From assembly GCA_011319805.1 (NCBI GenBank), contig SJRY01000227.1:1-23816 (forward strand): 23,816 nucleotides of DNA. The letters run 5' to 3'. This DNA comes from Macrocybe gigantea (lineage: Eukaryota; Basidiomycota; Agaricomycetes; Agaricales; Callistosporiaceae). Under the pieces are notes generated by a model, which saw only the letters and a program-made list of their open reading frames with translations, did no database searches and was not told the origin of the DNA. This document shows positions 8,835 to 20,329 of this stretch, in pieces; within the stretch, counting starts at the first letter, position 1; each line of letters begins with the position of its first letter. The translations under genes and the position numbers were made by a program.

Positions 8835-9908
8835 TTAGTTGACGGATATCGAGTAACCGTCGGTGGTGAGCTGAGCCGACCCTACCCATGAGTGTGTTCA
8901 ATACCATGCCGTTGAATGAAGCGGATGCGGAATGCTTACCGACGAACGGTTCAGTGCCTGCCTGTGCTTGAACAAGGTAATTCGACGATGGCACATTCTG
9001 ATTCGAAATAAGGTAGTCTGCGGACATGTAAGGTCGGAAGATGAATCTTAAAAACAAGGGTCAAGATCAAACACGTACCGAAGAAAGCCTTGAGGTCACC
9101 GCTATAGCTTGTGATCTCGTTGGTTGCAAGGAATGAGTAGACGGTCCAGGTCTTGACCGTTCCTTTGTACAGAGTCCAGCTCACGCCTCCGATGTTGACC
9201 GTGGCAATTTGAGAACCGCCGGACGTGCACTTTAATAACAGCAGCATCAAAGGTTAATTAATATGGTAGATCTGGTGACGGGGCAGTTATGGCTTACCCT
9301 CCACGTGAGCTGAGCCAGACCATAATTTCATATGAGGTCGTCGAAGTAGCACCTTGAGTTCCAGCCGTGGGTGACAGCCAGAGATCATATGCGATATCAG
9401 CAATGAGACCAGAACCGACAGATGAATATGTCCACGACCAGCTTGTCGGAATCGACGTGATCGTAGATAGTTGTTTGTTCATGCCTGTCATCAGGTCGAT
9501 GTCTGCAAAGCTCTTCACAGTATTTTGGTCTAAATGTCCTGGCTCAGTATCGAAATAACTTGACCCAATGATGGATACTGACTTCCAACCCAATTATAGG
9601 TAGTGGTCCAGGAGATTGAAATGCCATTCACGACCAATGCTTGCGAACTCTGCGAGCCACTGGTAGCAGTGGATTGACCCCAAAGGTTGTTTTTCAGCAT
9701 GTATCGTCCTCCAGCCTATACATAAGCCGAATCAGCAATGAAGCGTGACAAGATGGAAAGAAAAACAAACCTCGGATTCAGAAGAGTACATTCCAGTCAA
9801 GACGGCTCCTCGTCTTTCAAGATCTCTGGCCTCTTGAACTGGGTTGGCGAGAGTCATCGGGACAGCGAGGGAAAGCAAGACGGCAAAGAGAGTTGATGTC
9901 AGAGTCAT
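8835..9908 (-). CDS. Secreted GH12 beta-glucanase, copy B
   Basis: This is a second GH12 endo-beta-1,4-glucanase. I read six exons: 9908-9771, 9715-9583, 9538-9298, 9229-9079, 9017-8940 and 8881-8835, giving about 262 residues. A signal peptide (about 1-21) is followed by a Kex2-like RR at 32-33 and the same GAVLTG start of the mature chain as copy A (GAVLTA). Motifs are [25 protein letters not shown], nucleophile Glu161 in YEIMVWLSSRGG, acid/base Glu244 in AGTEPFVG, and the end DGYSISVN. One base is apparently lost at 9216-9217, between GGARPA and SQIATVNIGG; otherwise the gene is intact. All five introns match positions in copy A, which has four more. The 3' end lies about 200 bp from the Tc1/pogo relic. 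Confidence 0.9.
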
Positions 9909-9996
9909 TGTGGAATGTGTAGCAAGGGTTGAATGAATCTATGTGAGAGTGGTGAATGCGAGTGGAATGGTAGACAGACCGTTTTTTCTGCACCCA

Positions 9997-10003
9997 TTAT
10001 ATA
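9997..10003 (-). promoter_or_regulatory. TATA box of GH12 copy B
   Basis: TATATAA on the minus strand lies about 90 bp upstream of the start codon at 9908, in a plausible place. The 5' untranslated region contains TC-rich stretches. Confidence 0.45.
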
Positions 10004-10009
10004 CGTTGT

Positions 10010-11095
10010 CAGAGCCCTGCAAGAAGACGAAAAAAAAATCGTACACGAGTCTAGGTTGGGTAGAGATTGTCTGGGACGCGTATAGCTCAGCACAAGGGTA
10101 ATGTGGTCGGCGTGAGTCTAGAAGGTAGATATGATATTTTTAGTAGTACTTGAGTCCATGATCGGTAAGATCAGGCAGCTCTCATGGAGGTGAATTAGCG
10201 ACTTGTAAAGGAGCTGGGAGGAATCAAAAGTCTGGATGACCACGGGACGCCCTTTTTCACACTTTCTATTGCTTTTGGCACACGTCGACTTCGTGATATT
10301 GGCCTTGTGAGGCTCTAGGACGAAGTCTTTTTGCTTGTTTGCGAACCGAGGATCTACGCACTAAAAGTCCTAAACTTTTGCTCCAGACAATGAGTTCACT
10401 ACCCTTTTGTCCTTGCTTGGCTTGTGCGTACAAACAATCACCGAGAAGGTCCAGAATCCGCCTTACAATCGGTCAAAATTTTCGGGCTCGAATAGGAGTG
10501 CATGATCTCGCTTGCCAAATTCGATGTCTCCAAGTGCAGGCTTGGATCGGCCAGCTGTAAACGAGGCGAGAACTGAAAGCTGGAAAGATGGTGATGTCGG
10601 CTTGAATGCTGAATCCTGACTTTGTGATGGGCTCAAAGTTTATAAAGGCGAACAAATTGCCGCCTGACCTTCAATGATGATTAGATTCGAACTTGGTCCT
10701 GAACGGAAAAACACGTGAAACCTCATGAGCCGGACAATGAACTGTCGTTTGTATTCAGGTTCAAATTCGCTGATGCATGTTTGGGGTGCCCGGAATATTG
10801 TGGTTCAGGTAAGCCAACACACTTGTCCAAACCACGCACTTGACATTGCATTTTAATGTTCGTACTTTCAAGATACGAAGCAAGAACTCACTGAGCGCGG
10901 GAGCAGGCGTGGCATGAAATAAGGCACGCTTGGATCCGATCGTGTCGTCCCTAGTTAGCATGAATGGTTTCTGAACCGCAAAGAGAAGCTAGATTGCAAT
11001 CAATTGGTATGATATTTAGGGTATTCTTACAAAAGAGCAGTGGTATATGACTGATCGACGCGTATGTTCCGCGTATATGCAATACATTTTGCCGT
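10010..11095. other. Intergenic, no supported gene
   Basis: About 1.1 kb between the GH12 copy B promoter and the 3' end of the RING gene. The open frames present (for example 10339-10560 plus) lack recognisable motifs, splice partners or codon patterns. A GATTCGAAC string near 10682 resembles part of a tRNA T-loop but has no matching stem. Confidence 0.5.
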
Positions 11096-12222
11096 TTATA
11101 CTTCACCAACCTTCCGCCGTTTAGGACGTTGGTCGACAATAGCTTCCGGGGGCAGATTCTATCGAATGTGCAGTCAGGGATTATTATGAGACGATGAGCA
11201 GAAGTCGCAATTACCTCAACCGGGAACGGACCCTCGACAATAAGAGATTCATCAATATCTGCCTCTGGAACATCTCTGGAAGACATTCCAGCCTGCCGTT
11301 TTGCTTGTTTCGATAGAGCTTTAAGTTTTCTGTTCAAAAGGGCAATCTACAAGCGGAAAAGTCAGCAAAGGAGTCTTGGAGGAGAAATTCAATTTTTTTG
11401 ACCTGTCTGTCTCGGCTCTCGATCGAGGCGTGTAGTTGCGCGATGTCTTCCTCTTTCCTTCGCAGCATCTTTTTGACCTTCTCGGTTGTATACCGCGCCT
11501 GTCGATATCTTTCCTTGGCGTCCTCTACCTGAGCCCTTGCCTCCGCCGCCAGGGCAAATATCTCTTCATAATGCTGCCGTGCCTCGTGGAGCTCCACTTG
11601 AAGACAAGTGACCTTGTTGTCTAGGAAGTCGGCCTCCCTGGCTTTGTCGTGCATGTCTTTTATCTGCCTGAGAAGCTCTCTTTTTTCTGCTCGTTCTTCC
11701 TCTATTTCACAAAAACTGGAAGAAGGCGTTCTTCTAAATTCAAGGTCGTCATCATCAACGCGTCCTGGAATGAATTTGGTGTTGACACCGTTAGATTAGA
11801 ACGTGAGGTAAAATCGTGAAACAATTCACGGCGGTAGCTTGGTCGACGTTCGCGCCTTTGATCGCCTTCTTCAATTTCCTCCCAGCGCGGCGAATAGTGG
11901 AGGAAGACGCATCCGCGTTAATCAAATCGAGCCCATCCTTCAATTCCACGGGTTGCGCCTTCTCTTCAACCTGCTCATTCGCTAACGTAACGAAGATTTG
12001 GCGAGGCTGTTCGTTCCCTTTCGGACGCCTGCATAGTGGGCAGGTTGGAATAGAACGACTTTTTACGAGGCAGTCTATGCAAAATCCATGTCCTGTGAGA
12101 AGATTTCCATCGTCAGCACGTTCTTCCCACGCTCGAGGACAGCCTTGCGTACCGCATGGAAGAAACCGAAATCGGTCGAGCGCGTACTCTTCTTTGCATA
12201 TCTCGCATTCAATACGTGCCAT
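11096..12222 (-). CDS. RING finger and coiled-coil protein
   Basis: I read five exons: 12222-12153, 12092-11830, 11764-11403, 11346-11215 and 11158-11096, giving about 296 residues. The start is chosen at MARIECEICKEEY because the RING begins at once. The RING is C3HC4: Cys6, Cys9, Cys23, His25, Cys28, Cys31, Cys41, Cys44; an intron falls in Gly24, between FLPC and HGFC. Middle residues (about 110-250) form a long charged coiled coil, with pieces such as EEERAEKRELLRQI and AEARAQVEDAKERYRQAR. The C-terminus RPKRRKVGEV looks like a nuclear signal. RING proteins of this kind are usually E3 ubiquitin ligases; the substrate is unknown. The exon 2/3 junction is one base off, best explained by a lost G before the GT donor at 11829. 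It diverges from RPA34 over 221 bp. Confidence 0.8.
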
Positions 12223-12443
12223 ATCTTGCGTTGATGGTGTGGGTCTACGACACAGTATAAGAGGTAGGTCGGTGAGAGAGAGCTGCCCGTCGTTGAGCGC
12301 GTCGAACACGGTCAGGGGCAAAGCACGTGAATCCGCGTACACTTGAGCCTGGCATTGTTTGGTTTCAGGGTTGATGCCTTCCGATGCAAATACGTCCCGA
12401 AACGGACAGGGTAACTTGCACAGGAAAGCAAAAATCCGCAAAC
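12223..12443. promoter_or_regulatory. Divergent promoter, RING gene and RPA34
   Basis: Only 221 bp separate the two start codons, so both promoters must lie here or overlap. No clear TATA box is visible in either direction, which fits housekeeping genes. Confidence 0.5.
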
Positions 12444-13620
12444 ATGCCCTCATCACCCTCGTCGTCCTCGTCGGCTTCTTCATCGCCAGAGCCGGAAGAA
12501 GTGATAAGCTTGATTCAAAAGCCGAAGGCAGCAAAGAAACACAAGTCGAAAGCAGACAAGGGAAGGAACGAAGGTGTCGATCCTTCGTGGGCGTTCGCAC
12601 CGCCCTCTGGCTATGAACTTGTGGAAGGTGGAGTTGACGCCGGGGAATTTGATTGGGACACCATCGCGAATAACGACGATTTGGAGCTTTGTCTCATCCG
12701 CGTGCCTGAGAATGTACGTTGTTATGATTCAGTCTATGCGTCTATGTCAACTCTGAACATTTGTACACCTAGATTAAACCAAAATATCTCGAAAATCTGA
12801 CCATCCAAACACCCCATCCCCTCCAAAAAGCTCGATAGTTGGCTCGTTAAAACGCAAACACGCAACCTTTGACGTCTGGTATGTTGGCGAAGACAACGAC
12901 GACGAGCTGCCCGTCGGTGGGGAAGAGATGAGAGGCATCTCGTGTCTCTTGCCTCGGAAAAGCGAAAAAGGAAAGCTTTATCCTGGTGCGGCTGCATTTA
13001 ATCTGCGAGAGCGTTAGATAGCTTATGGCGTCCTGATGCAGCGCCCAAGCCTATCACTAGACACCTAGTGTTGTCAGGTCAGGCAGCGACTCCCAGCCCA
13101 ATGCAGACGGCCGATTCCACACCTGCAGAGGCAATAGAGAAATCTCGCAATCCACCCCGAGAATCCTACCCAAAAGAACTTTTAATACACAGATTCATGC
13201 CTTACGGCTCACTCAGCGCACCGGACGAAAAGGAATCGGCCCCGATGGAGGTGGACACTACGCTTTCGTCACCAAAATACCCGAGTCACCGAAGAAAAAG
13301 CATACCCTCAGGAAGAGACGGGGCCGTCGAAGGAGCAGAGCAAAAAGGAGAAAAGCAAGAAGAGAAAAAGCAGCGATCATGAAGCCTCGCGTCGAAGAAG
13401 AGCAAAAAAGCGAAAACCACGTCTTGATGATACTCAAATGCTATGCCATTTGTATTTCCGCCCTAGCGTGATTTTGCACACATCTAGGAATGAGATCTGG
13501 ATGAGCGCTAAGGCGCCAGAGCAACAAAGGGAAAGAGGGAGAAGCAAAAGCGTCATCACAAAAAGTGAAAGAGACAGGGAAAAACATATGATGCTGTATG
13601 AAAAACGGCGTGCACATTGA
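12444..13620 (+). CDS. RPA34: RNA polymerase I subunit RPA34
   Basis: RPA34 pairs with RPA49 in a TFIIF-like module of RNA polymerase I, acting in nucleolar rRNA synthesis. I read three exons: 12444-12713, 12773-12985 and 13042-13620. A Ser-rich, Lys-rich start leads to WAFAPPSGYELVEGG, EFDWDTIANNDDLEL and RVPEN joined to IKPKYLENLTIQ. Next come GSLKRKHATFDVW, GISCLLPRKSEKGKLYP and, after the second intron, APKPITRHLVLSG. The tail is Lys/Arg-rich, as is usual for this subunit. Three single-base losses appear: the C run at 12818-12821 (otherwise a stop follows at once), the A run at 13274-13277, and the G at 13315. With them filled, the tail reads through PESPKKKHT and KEQSKKEKSKKRKSSDHE. The end is uncertain: 13620 or, in another frame, near 13572. 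It converges with ADA3. Confidence 0.8.
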
Positions 13621-13688
13621 ATGAATAACGTTAACTCAAGTTACTTGAGATTAATAAGAGTGAAGGGAGGGTGGGGTGATTGAATTGC

Positions 13689-15990
13689 TTAACCAACATC
13701 CATGTTATCCTCTGTGGCTCTTTCCTTTCCTTTGCTAGTCCGTTGACTGTCGTTTGAATGCTGCACAGTATCGCCTGCACCTCCTCGTCAACGCCTTGAT
13801 ATATACTCTCCTGCGGGAACCCCCATATCCGCCCCGGATGCTCCCTCTGCTTCTGCTCGAAAACGGACCCAACCTTATCCACCCACATCCGCCGCGTCTC
13901 CACGAGCTGCGTGAGCTGGTCGTTCACCCGCAGTCGGTTCTCCTCGTCCGCGTTCAGTCCCACCGCGGCGGGGCAGGGTTGCGGGCCGACAGGGTTGACG
14001 TTCGCGTCCCCGTTCGCATCCGCCACCTTCTTTTTCTTCTTCGACATCTTCGGCGCATCCTTCTTCTGCAGCTTGCTATATAACGTGGTGAGGTTCTTGT
14101 CGATCGAGTCGCGCACTTCCAGGTACTCCTGATATCCAAGGCGGTCGCGCGCGATGCTCACGAGCCGCTTCTTCCTCGCTTTGTTCGTCGCCACGACTCT
14201 TCGCAGATCCTTCTGAGCATGACGCAGAGCCGTTGCTATCGGATCGTCAACTTTCTGTGTGAAATCGGGCTACACGGAGACAGGGTTAGCGTGACGAACG
14301 CAGGCGGGAAAGGATACTCACAACTCCATCCAATAACCCATGCAACCGCATCGTGTCTCGTATCCGGTTCTCCAAATCTGACACGTTCATCTTTTCTCTT
14401 CTCGCAGCCGCTGCGCCACTTCCTCCAGGTCGCCCCTCCATAGCGTCCTCAGCAGCTTTCACTCCCTTCCAAACATTCTTATCTTTATCTGGCATCGACA
14501 GTAGAGCGCTTATGACGCGTTCTGTCAGAGGGCCGTGCCCTTTCTCCTCTGTGAGCAGGTCCGTTTCTATCAATGTTGATGGGTCCCATCTTGGAACAGG
14601 CGCCGCGAACTGAGAGGGAGGTGCCTCCTGTGGATCCGTGAAGGCCGCGACGGGAGGTAATATTCCCGAATCCTGATCTTCCCACATGTCCAAGTAATGC
14701 CGACCCAGTTTGGGCATCACGAACGGCTCTACCTCATCGCCAGTGTACTCCAGAAATCCGACGTCTTCTTCCCTTATGTTCCGTAGCCAAGGTTCTATGC
14801 TAGAATAAAAGCTCGTGACAAGGATCTGTGCAGGGATCTTTTGCTTGCTAAAGTCTTCCATAACTTCTGTCGGTTTACTCGGGCCAGGTATTGGCGGCGG
14901 GGGCACGGGTGGACGAGGAGGTAAGAGAGAGGATGACGGCGGTACGGAAAAATCTGGTCCGGTCGACGGCTGAACCAATGTTTAGATGAGCAAATAGGAC
15001 TCCAAACTCTGGAATGACGAACTTTGAAATGCGTTGCAGCCGCTGGCACAACAGGTTTCTGAGGTTTGGGAGGTAGCGGTGGGACAGATGGATGGGTTAC
15101 GGGGGGTGTAGACTTAAGAGGCCGTTGGAATTCTATAACAGATGGGTAAGCGAACGGTCTGGTCCAAACCTCAGAGTATGAAATACCGGATTCAACGTCA
15201 CTTTCATCAAGCTCTCGTTTCCGCTTCTTTTTCTTCTTTTTCAACTCCTCAGCAGTTCTTAGGTCCAGAGAGCCATCAGATAGGTCAGATTATTGGAAGA
15301 TAAACAGCCTTACAGTCTGCGAGGGTCGAGAGATGACCGTTGAGACGGTGGAACTGACGGTGGGGGTTGTGCCGAGAGACGAGGTTTGCCCACCTGAGCA
15401 CCGAGAGAAGTTGCTGATCTCGTTTCATCGACGTCCAAGACAGGCGTGACTGGGTATGTAAAGCACGGAGATGCGTTCCGATAGGCAGCATGGAAGCCGA
15501 TACATCCACGGATGGAATCAATTCAAGGATAGTCGAGCAACGGAGTGAGGAGCATAACATCCATCGCAGGATTTCAAGCGTCCGAAATCCATATGAAGGA
15601 TATGTTGAAGAGGGAAGAATATCGTGACATTGGAAAGGTGCCACATATGCATGGATAATGCAACAGTTGGAGACAGACGAGAACAAGTCCTGTCAGGAAA
15701 TTTATGACGCGTCCGAATATGTTACACGTACAATCACGCTCGCGTTTAATTTTGTCGACCGCTTTCGCTTTTCCCTTCTCTTTCTCCTTCATGCGACGCA
15801 TAGACTCTTCAATGGTCTTCAAGTCTTCTCCGGCTTTCTTGGCCCGGGCCAAGCTGGCCTTTTTCAGTTCTTTGAGTTCATCATGTAGTTGCTCCAGGTC
15901 TAGCGTCGGTGGTATAGAGTCCGAAATCTTCTTCAGTAGCGATGACTGCAATGGAATCGGGGTGGTGAACGGAGATAGTTTGGACGACAT
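13689..15990 (-). CDS. ADA3: SAGA complex subunit Ada3/Ngg1
   Basis: Ada3 joins Gcn5 and Ada2 in the histone acetyltransferase module of SAGA, in the nucleus. I read six exons: 15990-15732, 15449-15314, 15257-15187, 15132-15023, 14969-14322 and 14269-13689, giving about 601 residues. The start region has a coiled coil (LEQLHDELKELKKASLARAK). A Pro-rich middle is followed by VMEDFSKQK, EPWLRNIREEDVGFLEYTG, FVMPKLGRHYLDMWEDQD, ERVISALL, NVSDLENRIRDTMRLHGLL and, after an intron, DDPIATALRHAQKDLRRVVA, then RIWGFPQESIYQG. The alternative ATG at 16008 adds six residues. The first intron is 282 nt against about 55 for the others, so a small exon may be missed. One base seems lost at 13772; without it the frame ends at 13631, with it the tail becomes SKGKERATEDNMDVG. 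Confidence 0.88.
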
Positions 15991-16277
15991 TTCGGCCGAC
16001 GCAGTCACGATGACCGTCCGAGAAGGTATGTCCTAGGGGTATTCCAGAGCGCTGAATCCAACTATGTGGATATCAGAGCGGGTCGACCGACGAGGAGTCG
16101 AGATATGAGAGACCGGCGTCGCCTGATTCGAGGTCGGAAACAAGGTGCGAACTAAGGTTTAACAGATCACGAGTTCGATTGCCTCAGAATTCACACGGAC
16201 ACTACGCGACAACGATCCCGTCTTCGACGCCATCCCACCACGGCGCACATCATGTCTTTCTAATTTGTTTGAAAAAA
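15991..16277. promoter_or_regulatory. Divergent promoter, ADA3 and SLC41-like gene
   Basis: This 287-bp region lies between two start codons facing away from each other. An open plus frame from 16179 leads into the transporter exon without an ATG and is taken as 5' untranslated sequence. No TATA box stands out. Confidence 0.5.
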
Positions 16278-18239
16278 ATGGTCTCCATTTTCCATGAGGA
16301 CTCCTCCGTTGAGGAGGATATCGAAATGATTGGCCTGCGTCACGCCACCGAGCGCTCGACTACGGACGACCACTCGGCAAACGGTCATGGCCACTACCCC
16401 GCTAAGAAAGTCTCAGAGGAGCATGAATCCGACGACGAGGATGACAGTGGAGTAGGTGGCGAAGATAGCCACCGTGCGCTTCTAGGCTCGACGGAGCGCG
16501 TTCGCCCTCGAAGAGAGCTTTTCAACAACCTGCGAGCCTACTGGAATCAAGTTCAAAACATCGTAGTTGAGGTAATGCACGATGCAATTCTCGACCGCTT
16601 TACCTAACGATTTGAGTTTAGAGCGCGCCTACCTGCTTCTGACTACGATTAGTTTGCTATTTACGGGAAAATTACTAGAGCAAGTGTCCGTGAGTAGCCA
16701 GTCCTCTTTAGTCGCCCTATGTCTCATACCCTCATTCAGCGCTGGCGGGCTATGCGAGAAGTCCATCAGCTAATTATGATCATACCAGTTATCCTCAATC
16801 TCAAAGGAAATCTGGAAATGAATTTATCAGCTCGCCTTGGAACTGCTGCCAACACGAACGAACTAGACGACCTAAGGTCCGCAAGTCAATGATATTTGGA
16901 AATCTCTCTCTATTGCAAGTGCAAGCTACCGTTGTTTCCTTCGTGGCTGCAGTCATTGCACTGTTGTTAGGCCGCATATTACCTTTCATATTCCCCTCTC
17001 CGGAATCTGCCACGTTGGCCAATGGCGCTTCCGAGATTTCATCAGCGGCCAATTCCACTCGTTCGTTATTCCACCCAATAAACTATGCAATTTTAGACCC
17101 TAGAAGACCCATTCCACATCCTATTTCGCCTTTAAAACCCAGAACTGGAATACCAACGTAGGTCGCCTCTCGCTCTTATTGTGTTCCGACGCTTAACTTG
17201 TTTCAACCAGCCTCATCATGGTTGCCTCCACCTCCATGACTGCCGCTTGTCTTTCTGGTGTATTTCTCGGTTCATTCATGTGTGCTCTAATTGTCTTATG
17301 TTGGCGGTTTGGTCGTGACCCTGGTATGTCGGAATCTGACTAGATCACGGATCAACGCTTCACTTCCTTGATATCCAGATAACATAGCCCCGCCAGTGGC
17401 ATCATGTCTCGGCGACTTGATCACTCTGTGCTTTGTCGGCCTGACATCGTCGGTCCTCATTCTCGTCATCGACACGCCTATTCCTTTCGTTGTCGGCATC
17501 CTCGTCGTTATCTCCTCCACCACGTGTCTAATACTCACCCTTCGTAATCGTCATGTTCGACCGCTCCTTAGCCAGGGATGGACGCCTCTTTTTGGCGCCA
17601 TGGTAATCAGCAGTGGCACAGGTATTGTTCTGGACAGATTCGTGAGCAGATATGAGGGTTTTGCCATGTTAGCTGTCGTTATAAGCGGTCTGTATTCAAT
17701 CATTGTCTGCATGAGATTTAAATTTAACGTTATTCTAGGCCTGCCCGGGAGTGTCGGCTCCATCTTCGTATCTCGGCTGTCCACTTCTCTTCACGCTGCG
17801 GCTCTCTCAATTTCACCAAGTACCGCTCGTTCCCTTGGCAGCAAGCCCACACCCGAGCCTAGCAGGCGGCTTGTAATGATGACACTTCTCTTCGTCACCC
17901 TCCCGTGGAGATCATCTTCCTCAGCGTCTTGCACGGACTGGGCTGGCTGCACCTTCCCTTCCTATTTGTCGCGTTCTCCGTCGTATTCTTCTTCTGCGCT
18001 GTACGTCTTTTGCTATCATCATGGACACGAGTCTTTTGATGACTCTATGTCTTACAGGTCTTCATTTCCTGGTTATTGCTCAATCATTAACCGACTTTCT
18101 TTGGTCGAAACAAAAGGATCCGGACATGTATGCCCTTCCAATCCACTCGGCTCTCATGGACCTCGTTGGCCAATTGTTGCTTGTTATATGCTTCGAGATT
18201 GTCCAGACGCTCGGTGCGCGTGTTCGCATGAGGGCCTGA
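16278..18239 (+). CDS. SLC41/MgtE-type divalent cation transporter
   Basis: Membrane proteins of this family move Mg2+ and other divalent cations. I read seven exons: 16278-16571, 16622-16689, 16740-17157, 17211-17323, 17379-17687, 17739-18000 and 18058-18239, giving about 549 residues. An acidic cytosolic start (1-98) precedes TM1 (about 100-120). Diagnostic MgtE motifs are IPVILNLKGNLEMNLSARLG (about 136-155), VQATVVSFVAAVIALLLG, STSMTAACLSGVFLGSFM, DNIAPPVASCLGDLITL (about 299-315) and YALPIHSALMDLVGQLLL (about 515-532): two half-domains of about five helices each. Four single-base losses appear, at 16633-16634, 16879-16880, 17902-17905 and the donor at 18001. The phase sums agree once each is filled. 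It is divergent from ADA3 and convergent with the PL14 gene. Confidence 0.88.
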
Positions 18240-18364
18240 AAACCCGAAGCCACGGATCTTGCTTACTCGGTCGCGATTGGTGCAAACACCTTGCTGTTGA
18301 TATCATGTGTCGTCCCTTCCTTTTCCTCATACTGTAATGCTTGACCCGTAAACCATGGACAGCT

Positions 18365-18390
18365 AATAAAGAACAATAATTTAATTTATT
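18365..18390. terminator. Back-to-back AATAAA signals
   Basis: AATAAA at 18365-18370 (plus) lies 126 bp past the transporter stop, and AATAAA on the minus strand at 18390-18385 lies 36 bp past the PL14 stop. Two convergent genes share a 186-bp gap, so the transcripts may overlap slightly. Confidence 0.55.
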
Positions 18391-18425
18391 CTTCATCCCG
18401 GATATACTGTAATATGAATTGGATC

Positions 18426-19985
18426 TCATACAAGCCTATCTTCGCGAATGAGCACAAAGTCCTTGAACCACGCGTATTGATCTCTCGGAGTTGCAAATCG
18501 TGTATCATGACCGCCAAAAAAGGTACTGTAATCCGTCAAGGTCAGTATCATACTGTTGTGCCCTCGGGTGCTAGACTAACGAACCTGAAAAACAGGCCAA
18601 CGAAAGCTATTGGTTTGCGCTCTGCTGCGCTTACGCTAACGATCCCTTCGCCTCCGTCTAGGAATGGAACTTGAGGGGTTACAGAGCTGTCCGCAGTGAG
18701 CGTCTCATTCACTTGCGGACGAGCGGGTATAAAGACCATATCTCCTTGGTCAAGATAAGTCGCATGTTCATGTTCTGTAAGCGTCTCTTCTGCATCAGGA
18801 ACAGGTGCGCCAGGACGACTGCGTTTCGACCAACTCGAACCTCCTTCTTTCCTCCGAGGCTTACTGCGATAGAACACATCTGCGCGATGCATTACCTGTT
18901 TGCCGTTGACCAGGAGAGTGAAGATCCCGTCCTGCTTTCCTGGCGTATTGAGGACAACAGTCTGTTGCACGGTCGTCCAAGCGCCCCGGCTCCAGTAGAA
19001 CGAACCTCTTCCGACAGACAGGCCATAATCCACATCGCAGACGGATTGGGGATGATGGCAGAGTTCCCAGGTCTGTTCATCTTTCGGCGCGTACTATGCA
19101 AGACAGAAAATGATCAGCGGAGGGTTTTGCGGGAAAACACCGAAAGCAAACGGACTGACGAGATATAATTCACCCACTCCGTTCCCCCTCCACATCAACC
19201 TGGTACTGAAACAGTCCCGCGCTTCGTCACCTCCAGAACAGCTGCGACGACCTCCATATAAGCCCGGCATTTTTCCTCCCTGTACCCAATTGAAATTGGC
19301 TGGAAAATATACGCTGTACTGTAAGGTGACGTTCCTCGCGGTTGCGATGTCTAGCGGAACGGCATAGAACTGCGCCCCTCCGATAGGTCTACCGGCTGGA
19401 TTGACAGAGCCCCTGGGATAAAACACTGGAGCATCGAATGACCCTTGCCAACGTCTTCGGTGTAGTTCGATGGTATCTCCATCTCGTTCTTCGGGGCTGG
19501 AGAAGACGCATGCTCCATCTCAGTTGGCTTGATGTTACAATTCTAACGTTGTCTTTTCCGGACGAGAAGAACGATATTTTGAACGCGCTAAGATCCGTCA
19601 TCTTCGCAGGAGAAGCCCACGTAGTCTTTGATATTGTGACGGTTGACTTTGGGACCGAGACACTGATTGTCGACATGACAGTCGACAAAAGCGTCGTGGT
19701 CGTCGTAACGGTCTGGGATGGAGAGGCCACCGAAGGTTGTGCTGGCGCTGGGTTGAATGCCGTTGGACCCGAAGCAGGTATCGGCAATCCCGTCGTGGAT
19801 GGTGCCACCGCAGGAGAAGATAAGTAAGTTGCTGTCTCCGCTGGCGCTGTTACAATAGCGTTAGAGGTGACTGTCTCTGTGACCCAGACCGACAACCAGC
19901 TTGTGCTTGTGATGACCGAAGCATAAGCGGCTGCACCTGTAGCAGCCAACACAACTGGGGCAATGCGGCTCAGTATGAGGATCAT
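18426..19985 (-). CDS. Secreted polysaccharide lyase, PL14-like
   Basis: PL14 enzymes cut uronic-acid polymers by beta-elimination outside the cell. I read three exons: 19985-19160, 19093-18585 and 18525-18426, giving about 478 residues. A hydrophobic start (about 1-24) can act as signal or anchor. A Ser/Thr-rich stalk (about 25-130) follows, then the lyase domain: KISFFSSGKDNVRI, FYPRGSVNPAG, GGAQFYAVPLDI, NWVQGGKMPGLYGG, CFSTRLMWRGNG, YGLSVGRGSFYW, VVLNTPGKQDG and VNGKQVMHRADVFYR. The last exon gives FFGGHDTRFATPRDQYAWF. Two single-base losses (A run 19536-19537, G run 19442-19444) interrupt residues between NVRIV and GSFDAPV; the segment between them reads NIKPTEMEHA in the third frame. 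The Ser/Thr stalk before the lyase domain may place it at the cell wall. The substrate is not predictable. Confidence 0.82.
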
Positions 19986-20329
19986 CGTGAAGGCATTGAA
20001 AGTGGTGTGCTGGCTGACAGCGCCACTTCAATCACGAACTGATCAGGCTAGAAAAAGATGGTTTAGACTCCAATTTTCTCGCTGCTCATAGCGGCTTGCT
20101 GACTGCGGGAATTTTTTTTTTTGTAGAAGTTTGATCGTAAACTAACCGGTCCCATTCAGCCACCATTTAGCGGCGTGCACCACAAGCCATACTGGAATTT
20201 GCGCCCTCTGGCCGACATGGAGAAGAATGACGACTTCCGGCTTCTGAAGACCAAACACACGATTTTATTTTCTATATCTATCCTGAGATGTGATGTCTGA
20301 AGTGGTGCACTTACGAGTTTCTTTGTTAA

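Noticed and set aside
10676..10690. tRNA-like GATTCGAAC T-loop string
   Set aside because: Flanking bases do not form a T stem, and no acceptor, D or anticodon arm is present. The GTTCGAGTC string at 1851-1860 fails in the same way and lies in a GH12 exon.
11791..12600. Long minus frame starting at 12600
   Set aside because: It overlaps the RPA34 start, and its first 126 residues have no motif. The RING begins right after the ATG at 12222.
13754..14083. Open frames on the plus strand opposite ADA3
   Set aside because: They are shadows of conserved ADA3 exons, with Leu/Arg-rich composition typical of antisense reading.
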